NCBI GenBank assembly: GCA_017629415.1
Contig: JAGBXG010000392.1
Span: 1 to 20,674, forward strand
Length of the DNA: 20,674 bases
Direction: 5' to 3'
Source of the DNA: Pseudomonadota bacterium
GTDB lineage: Bacteria > Myxococcota > Bradymonadia > UBA4248
Under the pieces are notes generated by a model, which worked only from the letters and a program-made list of their open reading frames with translations, was not told the origin of the DNA and ran no database searches. A program made the translations under genes and the position numbers. This document shows positions 7,592 to 14,573 of the stretch, piece by piece (the stretch's first letter is position 1; each line of letters opens with the position of its first letter).

Positions 7592-7977
7592 ACATCAGCC
7601 ATCAGTACCCGGCTCACCCAAGAAAAACGCCTATCATTGCAGGATTCCAAAGGAGCTTAGCTCCTTTGGCAGGATTCCAAAGGGCAGCGCCTTTTGCTGG
7701 GGGCCGGGGCAAAGCACCTTTTTGCTCGACAGAATGGCGTGCTTTCTTCGTCAGCTGCGTCATTCCAGTCGGTCACGTGCGCCAGCACGCTCCCTCCTTT
7801 CATGCCTTGCTTTCTCGAAATCACATCCATTCTGCGGCAAAAAACAGTAAAAAAGACGAATGGTTCAACCCAAGAAAAACGCCTATCATTGCAGGAATCC
7901 AAATGAGCTTAGCTCCTTTGGCGGGATTCCAAAGGGCAGCGCCCTTTGGTGGGTCCGGGGCAAAGCCCCCCAAATAT
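7592..7977. repeat. Duplicated intergenic repeat element; non-coding block
   Basis: This 443-base gap contains two ~90-base direct copies (about 7617-7710 and 7870-7960). Both carry the core CAAGAAAAACGCCTATCATT followed by GCAGGA(A/T)TCC, a GAGCTTAGCTC hairpin, and GGATTCCAAAGGGCAGCGCC. The first copy is preceded by CATCAGCCATCAGTACCCGG, matching the element near 19410; the second is preceded by GACGAATGGTTCAACCC, matching the elements near 17330 and 19343. The sequence between the copies (7715-7840) shows no gene. Open frames through the block are repeat-derived and look artificial. No promoter for murE was evident, so murE may be read from within or before this block. Confidence 0.75.
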
Positions 7978-7997
7978 CTTAAATAAAAGGTTTTCGC

Positions 7998-9494
7998 ATG
8001 CATACATTTCAACAACGTCTGAAGTCACTTGGGGCTGTTTGTGAACAGCCTTTGCCCGATAAATTCCGTCATATTGTAGACGACACGCGAGAAATCTGTC
8101 CGGGCGATTTATTCGTACTCCGTCAGGGAGCCAAACCTTTGACGCACGAGCAAGTCATCAGTTTTACGCAGAAAGCCCAGGATGCCGGCGCAGCGGCAAT
8201 CATTGCAGATCCGATACACAAACTTGAGCTGTCTATCCCGGTGATTGCGTTGTCCGAACCGCATCGAAAGCTTCAGGACCTTGCCGAAGCCTTTTATGGA
8301 CATCCGTCACACGAGCTGAAGGTTATCGCAGTCACGGGAACGAACGGAAAAACAACGACGACGTATCTGATTGAAGCATTAGCTCAGGCCATGGGACTCA
8401 AAGTCGGCGTGTTAGGGACTATCTCACACCGTTATCCTGGATATGAAGAAGCTTCGGCCAATACAACACCGGGCACGCTTAAACTTTATCGTCTCATGCG
8501 CGGCATGGTCGAAGCCGGCTGCGACCTCGTGGCCATGGAAGTATCCAGTCACGGCATCATGCAAGGACGTATTGACGGCGTTGCTTTCGATGCAGCCATT
8601 TGGAACAATCTCGGCACCGATCATCTCGATTTCCACATTACGCGCCAGGCCTACGGCGAAGCCAAACACCGCCTTTTCAGTCATTATTTGGCGCAAAGCT
8701 TCGCCATTGGCAAAACACCTGTGGCCATTCCCAATGCCGATGATCCCGAAGTTATGTCGTTTATCCAATCTGCAAATTCGCAAAATTGGGGCGGAAAAAT
8801 CGCATCTTTTTCCTTAAAAAACACCTCCAGTCTTCAGATTCAAACTGCCCAATGGCAAAAAAATGCCTGGGAAATCAACGCATTAGACAACAACTCATCA
8901 TACCAGACGGCTCTCCCTCTTGTGGGCATCTATAATGTCGCCAATGCGGCTGGCGCACTGACTGCCATGCGCGAAATTGGTTTCAAAATGGACAATATGG
9001 CTAAATCTTTACCAAAAATCGCCCAAATTCCCGGAAGAATGGAGTGCGTTTGCACCAATCCAACCGTCATTGTCGACTTTGCACATACGCCCGAAGCACT
9101 CGAAAATGCGATTTTAGCAGCTCGCGAATGTGTGCCCAATGGCGGCAAACTTTGGGTTATCTTTGGCGCAGGCGGCGATCGTGACCCGTCCAAACGCCCC
9201 ATTATGGGCCGCATTGCCGCTCAATATGCCGATAATATCGTTGTCACCAGCGATAATCCGCGCACCGAAGACCCGCAAAAAATCATTCAAGACATCCTCG
9301 AAGGCATCCCCAAAAACTGCGAATTTGAAACCAATATCGACCGAAAATCTGCTATCGAAAATGCCGTCAAAGCCGCTCAAATCAACGATGTCGTGCTCAT
9401 CGCAGGTAAAGGCCATGAGGACTATCAAATCCTTGGCACAACGAAAATCCACTTCGACGATCGCGAAATCGCCAGAAACGCGAATATTCAATAA
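7998..9494 (+). CDS. murE: UDP-N-acetylmuramoyl-tripeptide synthetase (meso-DAP-adding)
   Basis: 498 residues, normal family length. It adds meso-diaminopimelate to UDP-MurNAc-L-Ala-D-Glu with ATP in the cytosol, a step of peptidoglycan precursor synthesis. The N-terminal domain shows DDTREICPGDLFV. The central ATPase domain has the P-loop TGTNGKTT (113-120), TTPG (156-159), MEVSSHG (180-186), the NNLGTDHLDFH stretch, and the lysine that is carbamylated in this family (AKHRLF, about K223). The C-terminal domain has the DNPR motif (419-422) diagnostic of DAP rather than lysine specificity, plus AGKGHEDYQ. It stands alone, outside any dcw cluster, after a repeat block and before its own hairpin terminator. 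The ATG is preceded by AAAGG. Confidence 0.96.
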   Translation: MHTFQQRLKSLGAVCEQPLPDKFRHIVDDTREICPGDLFVLRQGAKPLTHEQVISFTQKAQDAGAAAIIADPIHKLELSIPVIALSEPHRKLQDLAEAFYGHPSHELKVIAVTGTNGKTTTTYLIEALAQAMGLKVGVLGTISHRYPGYEEASANTTPGTLKLYRLMRGMVEAGCDLVAMEVSSHGIMQGRIDGVAFDAAIWNNLGTDHLDFHITRQAYGEAKHRLFSHYLAQSFAIGKTPVAIPNADDPEVMSFIQSANSQNWGGKIASFSLKNTSSLQIQTAQWQKNAWEINALDNNSSYQTALPLVGIYNVANAAGALTAMREIGFKMDNMAKSLPKIAQIPGRMECVCTNPTVIVDFAHTPEALENAILAARECVPNGGKLWVIFGAGGDRDPSKRPIMGRIAAQYADNIVVTSDNPRTEDPQKIIQDILEGIPKNCEFETNIDRKSAIENAVKAAQINDVVLIAGKGHEDYQILGTTKIHFDDREIARNANIQ

Positions 9495-9515
9495 TTCCTA
9501 TATGTTTCCTTTATG

Positions 9516-9590
9516 TCCGGCTATCTCGGCTACGCCTCGATACGCCGGCCTCCGCGCGGCTATTGCTTTGCAATACGCCGCGCTTTTTTA
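9516..9590 (+). terminator. murE terminator built from the hairpin repeat module
   Basis: GCGCGGC-TATTGC (9554-9566), loop TTT, then GCAATA-C-GCCGCGC (9570-9583) forms a 13-bp stem with one bulged C, followed by six Ts (9584-9589). This is a strong intrinsic terminator 60 bases after the murE stop. The hairpin and its upstream flank (CTATCTCGGC ... ATACGCCGG ... CTCCGC) belong to the same repeat family as 3681-3745. Confidence 0.8.
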
Positions 9591-9623
9591 TCCTGTTCAC
9601 ACCAAAATCTGCACCAATTTAAA

Positions 9624-9640
9624 CTTGGCACAGCCCTTGC
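9624..9640 (+). promoter_or_regulatory. Sigma-54 (-24/-12) promoter for the Cys-rich lipoprotein
   Basis: CTTGGCACAGCCCTTGC matches the sigma-54 consensus TGGCAC-N5-TTGC with exact spacing, in the correct orientation and ~95 bases upstream of the ATG at 9736. Known sigma-54 promoters need an enhancer-binding activator bound upstream; an inverted CCAA...TTGG lies directly at the element, but no clear activator site could be assigned. The remaining leader (9650-9720) shows nothing further beyond the Shine-Dalgarno. Confidence 0.7.
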
Positions 9641-9735
9641 GTTATTTAGGTTCGTGCACACAACGGCGAAACACTTCGCCCTAAAACGCTTCGGTTCAAT
9701 GATTGGGTAAAATAAACAGCTCAAGGAGACAAAAC

Positions 9736-10911
9736 ATGAAAAAATGGATGTATATCGGCTTAATGGCAATGTTCGCGCTCAATATCACCAGCTGCTGGTA
9801 TAGTAGTGACTGCTGGGATGAGTATGAGTATGATGATGATGATTGGGACATCACAGATTGTTTCTATGACAAATACAATCGTTATGCCTGTGATGATGCC
9901 TGCATCTACAATAACGACAAAGACTCCTGGGATTGCCCCCCAGCCTATTGGTACGATGTCTCTGAATACTTTTTTGACAATGATTGCAGCGAACTAGGAT
10001 CATGCTTTGGTCTGTGCCTTGACTCAAGCTGCTATAACTACATGGATAATTGGCCTTCATGCTCATGGGCGCAAGATTCTTACGACAATGTTTCTTGCGA
10101 ATCCATTTACAGTACTTGCATACCCCAAGAGTATTACTCATGCAGGTGGGAAGCTGTCTGTGATGAAGATGATTGCAAATGGTACAGCGAAACCTGTGCC
10201 CCCAACAAAGTCTGTATCAACGGACTTTGCCGTGATATGGCATGCCTCACTGATGAAGACAACGACAGCAATGACGACGGAAATGACCATAACTCCGATC
10301 ATAACGGAAGTGATAACAATACCGGCAATACATGCCAGTGGAACAGCGATTGTCCCGAAAATCATGTTTGCAGCCATGGTATCTGCCATGACATCAACAG
10401 CGGCAATGAAAACAGCGGCAACGAAAACTCCGGCAATGATGACAACGTTTCAGTCGATCCCGAACCCGTGCCTGAATGTACGCAAAACAGCGACTGTGAT
10501 GCTGACAGCATCTGCACAGAAGGTCGCTGTATCCCCTGCCAAACCGACGCCTGTGACACGACTCAGGAAATCGAATGCGTCTTCAGCTCACAGTGCGAAA
10601 GCGGCCTCTGTGTTGACGGTGCCTGCCTTGCCCCGGGTGCCTGCGCCATCGAGGCCAATTGCAGTGAAGGCCAAATTTGCTTAGATGGTGCCTGCATCGC
10701 ACGTCCGGAATGCCTCGATGACAGCGAATGCGGCGAAGGCCGTATCTGCAACGCAGACAATAAATGCGAAGATGACGTCGAATGCCGTCAAGACAATGAC
10801 TGCGGTGAAGGCCTGATTTGTATCCAAAATATGTGTGCTCAGTGTCGCTTAAACTGTGAATGTCCCAACGAAGGTGACATCTGCATGAACGGCACTTGCA
10901 TCGCTGGATAA
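9736..10911 (+). CDS. Cysteine-rich disulfide-repeat lipoprotein
   Basis: 391 residues from the ATG at 9736 (AAGGAG five to six bases upstream). The signal MKKWMYIGLMAMFALNITSC ends in a lipobox with the acylated Cys at residue 20. By my count the precursor has 51 cysteines, about 13%. The first ~150 mature residues are extreme in Trp, Tyr, Asp and Cys. An Asn/Asp/Gly linker follows (~200-225). Then come about seven short repeats of the form C-x4-DC-x4-xC-x2-G-x-C (for example ECLDDSECGEGRIC), which resemble the disulfide repeats of myxobacterial surface proteins and Dickkopf-type cysteine modules. It is presumably oxidised and surface-exposed or periplasmic; no ligand can be named. It is monocistronic, with a sigma-54 element upstream and an intrinsic terminator downstream. 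Confidence 0.85.
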   Translation: MKKWMYIGLMAMFALNITSCWYSSDCWDEYEYDDDDWDITDCFYDKYNRYACDDACIYNNDKDSWDCPPAYWYDVSEYFFDNDCSELGSCFGLCLDSSCYNYMDNWPSCSWAQDSYDNVSCESIYSTCIPQEYYSCRWEAVCDEDDCKWYSETCAPNKVCINGLCRDMACLTDEDNDSNDDGNDHNSDHNGSDNNTGNTCQWNSDCPENHVCSHGICHDINSGNENSGNENSGNDDNVSVDPEPVPECTQNSDCDADSICTEGRCIPCQTDACDTTQEIECVFSSQCESGLCVDGACLAPGACAIEANCSEGQICLDGACIARPECLDDSECGEGRICNADNKCEDDVECRQDNDCGEGLICIQNMCAQCRLNCECPNEGDICMNGTCIAG

Positions 10912-10940
10912 AAGATAAATCATAACAATTCATAAAATTC

Positions 10941-10970
10941 AGCTCAGCGCTTATGCGCTGGGCTTTTTTT
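10941..10970 (+). terminator. Intrinsic terminator of the Cys-rich lipoprotein gene
   Basis: AGCTCAGCGC (10941-10950), loop TTAT, GCGCTGGGCT (10955-10964), followed by Ts to 10970. The stem is 10 bp with one U-G wobble, which fits use on the plus-strand transcript. Confidence 0.9.
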
Positions 10971-10977
10971 ATGCCAT

Positions 10978-11010
10978 AAAAAAGCCCAATCCAACAAAGG
11001 ATTGAGCTTT
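10978..11010 (-). terminator. dnaJ: Intrinsic terminator of dnaJ
   Basis: Read on the minus strand, AAGCTCAATCC (11009-10999), loop TTTGTT, GGATTGGGCTT (10992-10982) and a T run (to 10978) form an 11-bp stem with one G-U wobble. The wobble pairs only in minus-strand RNA, which assigns this hairpin to the convergent dnaJ transcript. Confidence 0.88.
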
Positions 11011-11042
11011 AACGTGCGGGTTCCAAACCTAATATTTTTAAC

Positions 11043-12059
11043 TTATCTTGGGTTAAATTCAGACTTTTTCGCCAGCTTCTCAAAAAGTTTCTTTTCTTCT
11101 GAAGTCAGGTCTTTGGGCACACAGATTTGAATTTCCATCATAAGATCGCCGCGTCCTGATTTTTTGAAAAGCCCTTTTTCTGGCAATCTGAGTTTTTGTC
11201 CGCTTTGTACCCCAGGAGGAATCGTCAATTTAACATTACCAACAATCGTGCTGCATTCGAGCTGTGTACCAAGTGCAGCTTCCCAAGGTGTCACTTTAAG
11301 CTTCTGGATGATATCGAACTCATCGGTACGGCATTCATCGTCCACGATATTGACGCGAACACGCAAATCACCGCCATCGATGGACTGTCCTTTCAACTTA
11401 AAGATAGTTTTATCTTTGGCACCTTTCGGGATATTGACTTTCAGAGAACGCGTCTGATGATTTTGGGTAATCGTAATGGATTTGGGGGCATCATCGAGCA
11501 ATTCGAGAACAGAAAGGTTTAAATCGATAACAGGAGCTTCCGCCGATGCCGATTGAGAAGCACCGGCACCACCCATGCCACCGAAACCGCCCATGCCGGG
11601 ACCGCCGCCCATGCCGCCGAAACCGCCCATGCCGGGACCGCCGCCCATGCCGCCGAAACCGCCCATGCCGGGGCCGCCTCCCATGCCACCGAGTCCTCCC
11701 AAACCGCCCATCAGCAATTTAAAGAAATCGCTCATGCCATTGGCGCCACCGACATTGAAATGAATATTCTGCGCACCTTGGCCAAAATCAAAACCGCCCC
11801 ATCCTGGAGGGGGTGTAAAGCTTTGTCCATGTTTCCAATTGGCGCCCAGCGCATCATATTGCGCGCGAGTTTGCGGGTCTTTTAAAACCTCGTAGGCTTC
11901 GCCAATATCTTTGAATTTTTCTTCAGCAGCTTTATCGCCTTGATTCAAATCCGGGTGATATTTGCGTGCAAGTTTTTTGTAAGATTTTTGAATATCGTCT
12001 GCCGAAGCAGAACGCTCTACTTCAAGAATTTTATAATAATCTTTGTAATCTACACTCAT
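11043..12059 (-). CDS. dnaJ: DnaJ-family co-chaperone, class B (no zinc finger)
   Basis: 338 residues from the ATG at 12059 ([20 protein letters not shown]). It stimulates the ATPase of Hsp70 (DnaK) and delivers unfolded clients in the cytosol. The J-domain is ~1-70 with the essential HPD at 35-37. A Gly/Phe/Met-rich region follows (~90-170), including three 12-residue repeats of [12 protein letters not shown] type. There are no CxxCxGxG zinc modules, so this is a class B/CbpA-like DnaJ. The C-terminal beta-sandwich domains start near 180 ([16 protein letters not shown]..., [19 protein letters not shown]). A longer start at 12086 would add nine unconserved residues. dnaK is not in the window. 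It has its own upstream motif shared with grpE. Confidence 0.93.
   Translation of the reverse strand: MSVDYKDYYKILEVERSASADDIQKSYKKLARKYHPDLNQGDKAAEEKFKDIGEAYEVLKDPQTRAQYDALGANWKHGQSFTPPPGWGGFDFGQGAQNIHFNVGGANGMSDFFKLLMGGLGGLGGMGGGPGMGGFGGMGGGPGMGGFGGMGGGPGMGGFGGMGGAGASQSASAEAPVIDLNLSVLELLDDAPKSITITQNHQTRSLKVNIPKGAKDKTIFKLKGQSIDGGDLRVRVNIVDDECRTDEFDIIQKLKVTPWEAALGTQLECSTIVGNVKLTIPPGVQSGQKLRLPEKGLFKKSGRGDLMMEIQICVPKDLTSEEKKLFEKLAKKSEFNPR
11578..11685 (-). repeat. Three 36-bp tandem repeats inside dnaJ
   Basis: Units at 11578-11613, 11614-11649 and 11650-11685 differ by only a few bases and each encodes 12 residues of the Gly/Met/Phe linker. The near-identity suggests recent slippage or unequal exchange, so copy number could vary between strains. 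Confidence 0.9.
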
Positions 12060-12101
12060 AACAATGCTCTCTCCCCAAATGACCATCTGGGTTACGGCTC
12101 A

Positions 12102-12121
12102 TTGAGACACATCTCAAGACC
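12102..12121 (-). promoter_or_regulatory. dnaJ upstream element: heat-shock-like -35 and palindrome
   Basis: On the minus strand GGTCTTGAGATGTGTC (12121-12106) matches 14 of 16 bases of the sequence upstream of grpE (GGTCTTGAAATGTTTC). CTTGA resembles the -35 recognised by RpoH-type sigma factors. It overlaps a perfect palindrome TTGAGA-CACA-TCTCAA (12102-12117). No good -10 was found, so the start point is uncertain. It lies about 45 bases upstream of the dnaJ ATG. Confidence 0.45.
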
Positions 12122-12145
12122 GGTATCACACTGAAATACGAATGA

Positions 12146-12182
12146 ACAAAAGCCCGGAGTATGTATCCAACAACTCCAGGCT
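12146..12182 (-). terminator. Terminator after grpE and the small ORF
   Basis: Minus strand: AGCCTGGAGT (12182-12173), 12-base loop, ACTCCGGGCT (12160-12151), then TTTTGTT. The 10-bp stem has one U-G wobble that pairs only in minus-strand RNA. It begins five bases after the stop of the small ORF at 12187, so the grpE transcript probably ends here and dnaJ is transcribed separately. Confidence 0.8.
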
Positions 12183-12186
12183 CAAG

Positions 12187-12339
12187 TTATTCTTCCGTAC
12201 AAGACTGACTCAAATCGCTTTCAAGATCAGATTCTGTCGATTCTGCATCAGCCAAGGTTTGTTGTTTTAAACGGTATGAGGCCACAATACCTTCCACAGT
12301 TTCATCCGCTGCAATCGCCTTTGGCTGTTTATGGAACAT
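12187..12339 (-). CDS. Possible 50-residue protein in frame downstream of grpE
   Basis: The frame of grpE stays open for 64 codons after its TGA (12382-12384) and closes with TAA at 12187-12189. An internal ATG at 12339 gives a 50-residue acidic protein (MFHKQPKAIAADETVEGIVA...SCTEE). A GTG at 12357 would add MTWFFA. Read from the grpE stop, the first ~17 residues (LLRFWRVIVTWFFAMF) are hydrophobic and aromatic, followed by a charged tail. No Shine-Dalgarno is visible for either start. The terminator five bases after its stop supports either a real gene or a leftover grpE 3' extension. I do not recognise it. Confidence 0.4.
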   Translation of the reverse strand: MFHKQPKAIAADETVEGIVASYRLKQQTLADAESTESDLESDLSQSCTEE

Positions 12340-12381
12340 AGCAAAAAACCAAGTCACTATGACACGCCAAAACCGGAGCAG

Positions 12382-13044
12382 TCACGATGGATTTTTCACC
12401 ACAATGACGCGTGCCACACGAGCAACATCGCCGTTTTCATAGACAAAACCGCGTCTTTCGATATGCATAATGGTATTGTTTGCCATCGCTGGATTGGGGC
12501 ATGTACCAATCGCTTCGTGACGTTTGGCATCAAACGGTTTACCCATATCGTCGGCAGGCTTAATGCCCAATGTTGCCAAGCATTTATTCATCTGCTGCAC
12601 CAGTGAGTGGAATCCATCATACCAAGGCCCTTCCTTTTCGGGCAAGGCATCGAGGGCACGTTCGGCATTGTCGTAAACATCAAGCCATACGGCATTTACG
12701 CGTTCGCGTTCACGACGGCGCACATCATCATATTCAAGGGCAGTACGTTTTCTTTGGTTTTCAAAATCAGCGCGCATTCTGAGATAAGCATCACGCCAAT
12801 CTGTTTCATCGGCCTTTTTTTCTTCTTTAGATGCATTTGCAGCAGCAGATTCATCAGCGGCAACGGTTTCTGAAGCGACTTCAACCTTATCTTCTGACGC
12901 TGTTTCTGATGCTTCTTCTTCAAGTTCTGCATCCACCGTAACAGGAGCATCCTGAGCGGCAATTTCTTCTGCCGTCATCACTTCGGGCTCAATAACGGAT
13001 GCATCCGTTTGTTCTGCACTGAGATTCTGATTTTGTTCTGTCAT
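12382..13044 (-). CDS. grpE: GrpE nucleotide-exchange factor of DnaK
   Basis: 220 residues from the ATG at 13044 (AGGA nine bases upstream; a TTG two codons earlier is less likely). GrpE releases ADP from DnaK. The first ~80 residues are an acidic Ala/Glu/Val-rich disordered region, longer than usual. The canonical part starts at DWRDAYLRMRADFENQRKRT, the end of the long dimerisation helix, then the four-helix region (VYDNAERALDAL ... LVQQMNKCLATLGI) and the beta-wing (FDAKRHEAIGTCPN ... GFVYENGDVARVARVIV), ending VVVKNPS as in many GrpE proteins. It is not adjacent to dnaK or hrcA. It is divided from dnaJ by a terminator, although the two share an upstream promoter-like motif. Confidence 0.93.
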   Translation of the reverse strand: MTEQNQNLSAEQTDASVIEPEVMTAEEIAAQDAPVTVDAELEEEASETASEDKVEVASETVAADESAAANASKEEKKADETDWRDAYLRMRADFENQRKRTALEYDDVRRRERERVNAVWLDVYDNAERALDALPEKEGPWYDGFHSLVQQMNKCLATLGIKPADDMGKPFDAKRHEAIGTCPNPAMANNTIMHIERRGFVYENGDVARVARVIVVKNPS

Positions 13045-13071
13045 GTTCAATATTCCTGAATGATTGATGTC

Positions 13072-13129
13072 GTCATGTCAAAATCTGACATGACATGAAT
13101 CTATAACGGCCCCGAAACATTTCAAGACC
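13072..13129 (-). promoter_or_regulatory. grpE promoter with heat-shock-like -35 and operator palindrome
   Basis: Minus strand: CTTGAAA (13126-13120) and TATAGA (13105-13100), 14 bases between TTGAAA and TATAGA, which is closer to RpoH-type than to sigma-70 spacing. A perfect 9-bp inverted repeat GTCATGTCA-N5-TGACATGAC (13072-13094) sits where transcription would start, so it could be a repressor site or a leader hairpin. It is not a CIRCE element. Confidence 0.5.
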
Positions 13130-13174
13130 CAAACTTTAACAAGGTTGTACACCACAAGCCAAAAGGCAAGCAGT

Positions 13175-14377
13175 CTATTTCATACCGTAAGCAAATCGCT
13201 GCATAAATACGGCTGCGGCTTCATCATGGTACTTATCTGAACGCGCGAGATTAAACAGGTGATAAACGCGATCCGGCGTAAAAAACCATACTGCTTTCCC
13301 TTGCGATGACGGATTTTCTACCATAAAATCGCATTTTATCATGATATCTTGATTCACAATATGCTGCGTACATCGCGGCGATTTCACGCCAAGCGGGTCA
13401 AAAAAGCCCAAAATATGCTTATCTCGCGAGGACTTGCGCTGGTAAGGAGATTCTGGATGATTCCCGTCATAGTAGCTGACACGCACATCAAATTGACCAT
13501 AAATATGATGCTGTGAAGTGTAAATATGCACTCCGGCATCATCCTTAAACAGCGGTGCGCGCGGAAATCCGGCAATAAACTGATCCTTGTCATATTTGAC
13601 AAGTTTCCATGCATTCGGTTCCAATGCCTCTCGCGTGCCGTCCACTGTCAAATCGATGCTCAGATCTGTATCCAGCTGCTTGTTCTCCAAACGTTTTTTG
13701 ATGGCTTCATCCAAAGTCAGAAATATGGGAACCAAATCGACTTTCCAAGTTCCCTCTTCATAGACAAAACCGATTTGATTGAGCGTTTTATCTTTTATGG
13801 TGCCTGCATAATAAAAATCCGCCATGATGTAACGTTTGCCATTATCATCAAACAGACGCATATAATCGACAGAAGCCGTCTGCAATGTCTTGTAACCAAT
13901 CCATCCTTGATTAAAAGCCGTTTCATAGAGCTTGCGCGCATCTGCCTTGGCCAAAAAAGAGGGCGAAAGACGTTCTGCCATAATTTTCATCGTCGCGCGA
14001 TTCACAGGCGAAATTCGGGCTTCAATCGCCTCAAACTGCTTGGGGTCAAAAACAGCCAGACGTACGCCGATAAGCATATTTTCATAATACTCAAGCGAAG
14101 ACTTCGACAGCATCAAAGCTGCTTGTTCGCCACGATAACTTAAAACAGCGGATTTAAACTCGGCAAAAACCGTTCTCACCGTTTCTCTGTCTTCAGGCGA
14201 TGCATCCCCGATTTCTTTGAGCTTAATCACCGGAGCTTTCATTTCAGGCACAGCAGGCGACGGCTGTGCCACAGACACTGCCGGAACCTGATTCTGCTCT
14301 GCCTCAGATACCGGCTTCTTGCCCTGGCAGCTCACAAGACAAACAAACATCAGACATAAAACAATGATTTTAGGCAT
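13175..14377 (-). CDS. Predicted lipoprotein of unknown function
   Basis: About 400 residues. The signal MPKIIVLCLMFVCLVSC ends in a lipobox (acylated Cys at residue 17). An ATG at 14392 would add five residues; a GAAGGA lies just before that ATG, too close for it and rather far for 14377, so the start is uncertain. After a Pro/Gln/Val linker (~20-55) comes an alpha-rich region with two similar halves around DRETVRTVFAEFKSAVLSY and YETAFNQGWIGYKTLQ. Then there is a strand-rich segment (YIMADFYYAGTI, GFVYEEGTWKVDLVP), which looks like a nuclear transport factor 2/Cys-free fold often used for small-ligand binding, and a C-terminal ~130 residues with Trp/Tyr/Phe-rich strands. No catalytic motif. 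It is monocistronic and lies upstream of grpE on the same strand. Confidence 0.75.
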   Translation of the reverse strand: MPKIIVLCLMFVCLVSCQGKKPVSEAEQNQVPAVSVAQPSPAVPEMKAPVIKLKEIGDASPEDRETVRTVFAEFKSAVLSYRGEQAALMLSKSSLEYYENMLIGVRLAVFDPKQFEAIEARISPVNRATMKIMAERLSPSFLAKADARKLYETAFNQGWIGYKTLQTASVDYMRLFDDNGKRYIMADFYYAGTIKDKTLNQIGFVYEEGTWKVDLVPIFLTLDEAIKKRLENKQLDTDLSIDLTVDGTREALEPNAWKLVKYDKDQFIAGFPRAPLFKDDAGVHIYTSQHHIYGQFDVRVSYYDGNHPESPYQRKSSRDKHILGFFDPLGVKSPRCTQHIVNQDIMIKCDFMVENPSSQGKAVWFFTPDRVYHLFNLARSDKYHDEAAAVFMQRFAYGMK

Positions 14378-14416
14378 AAAACAGGCGGACATCCTTCATA
14401 TCAAAATTGCGAAGCG

Positions 14417-14479
14417 TATGACGGCGAAAGCCGGCATAGCGAAGCACATAAAGGCCGTATGACGGCGAAAGCCGGCATA
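14417..14479. repeat. Two identical hairpin units of the repeat family
   Basis: TATGACGGC-GAAA-GCCGGCATA occurs at 14417-14438 and again, base for base, at 14458-14479. Each is a 9-bp stem with one mismatch and a GAAA tetraloop, flanked by GCG/GC. They lie between the lipoprotein gene (13175) and the CvpA-like gene. The remainder of that gap (14480-14573) shows nothing clear, and no terminator for the kinase-CvpA operon could be found. Confidence 0.7.
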
Positions 14480-14573
14480 GGCCACATCCCTTTAATGACG
14501 ATGCACACGCATTGTCAATCAATATATGACACCACAAACCATGCAGCCTATCTTTTCATGACGATAATATATA

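Noticed and set aside
7561..7986. 141-codon open frame through the 7592-7977 block
   Set aside because: Its protein is the translation of the duplicated repeat (AGFQRSLAPLAGFQRAAPF twice), has no ribosome-binding site, and the same sequence occurs untranslated elsewhere.
11553..11885. Plus-strand frames with Thr/Ala/His or Pro/Met repeats
   Set aside because: They are antisense shadows of the Gly-rich repeat region of dnaJ.
13060..13130. CIRCE (HrcA) operator upstream of grpE
   Set aside because: The inverted repeat present (GTCATGTCA-N5-TGACATGAC) does not match TTAGCACTC-N9-GAGTGCTAA.
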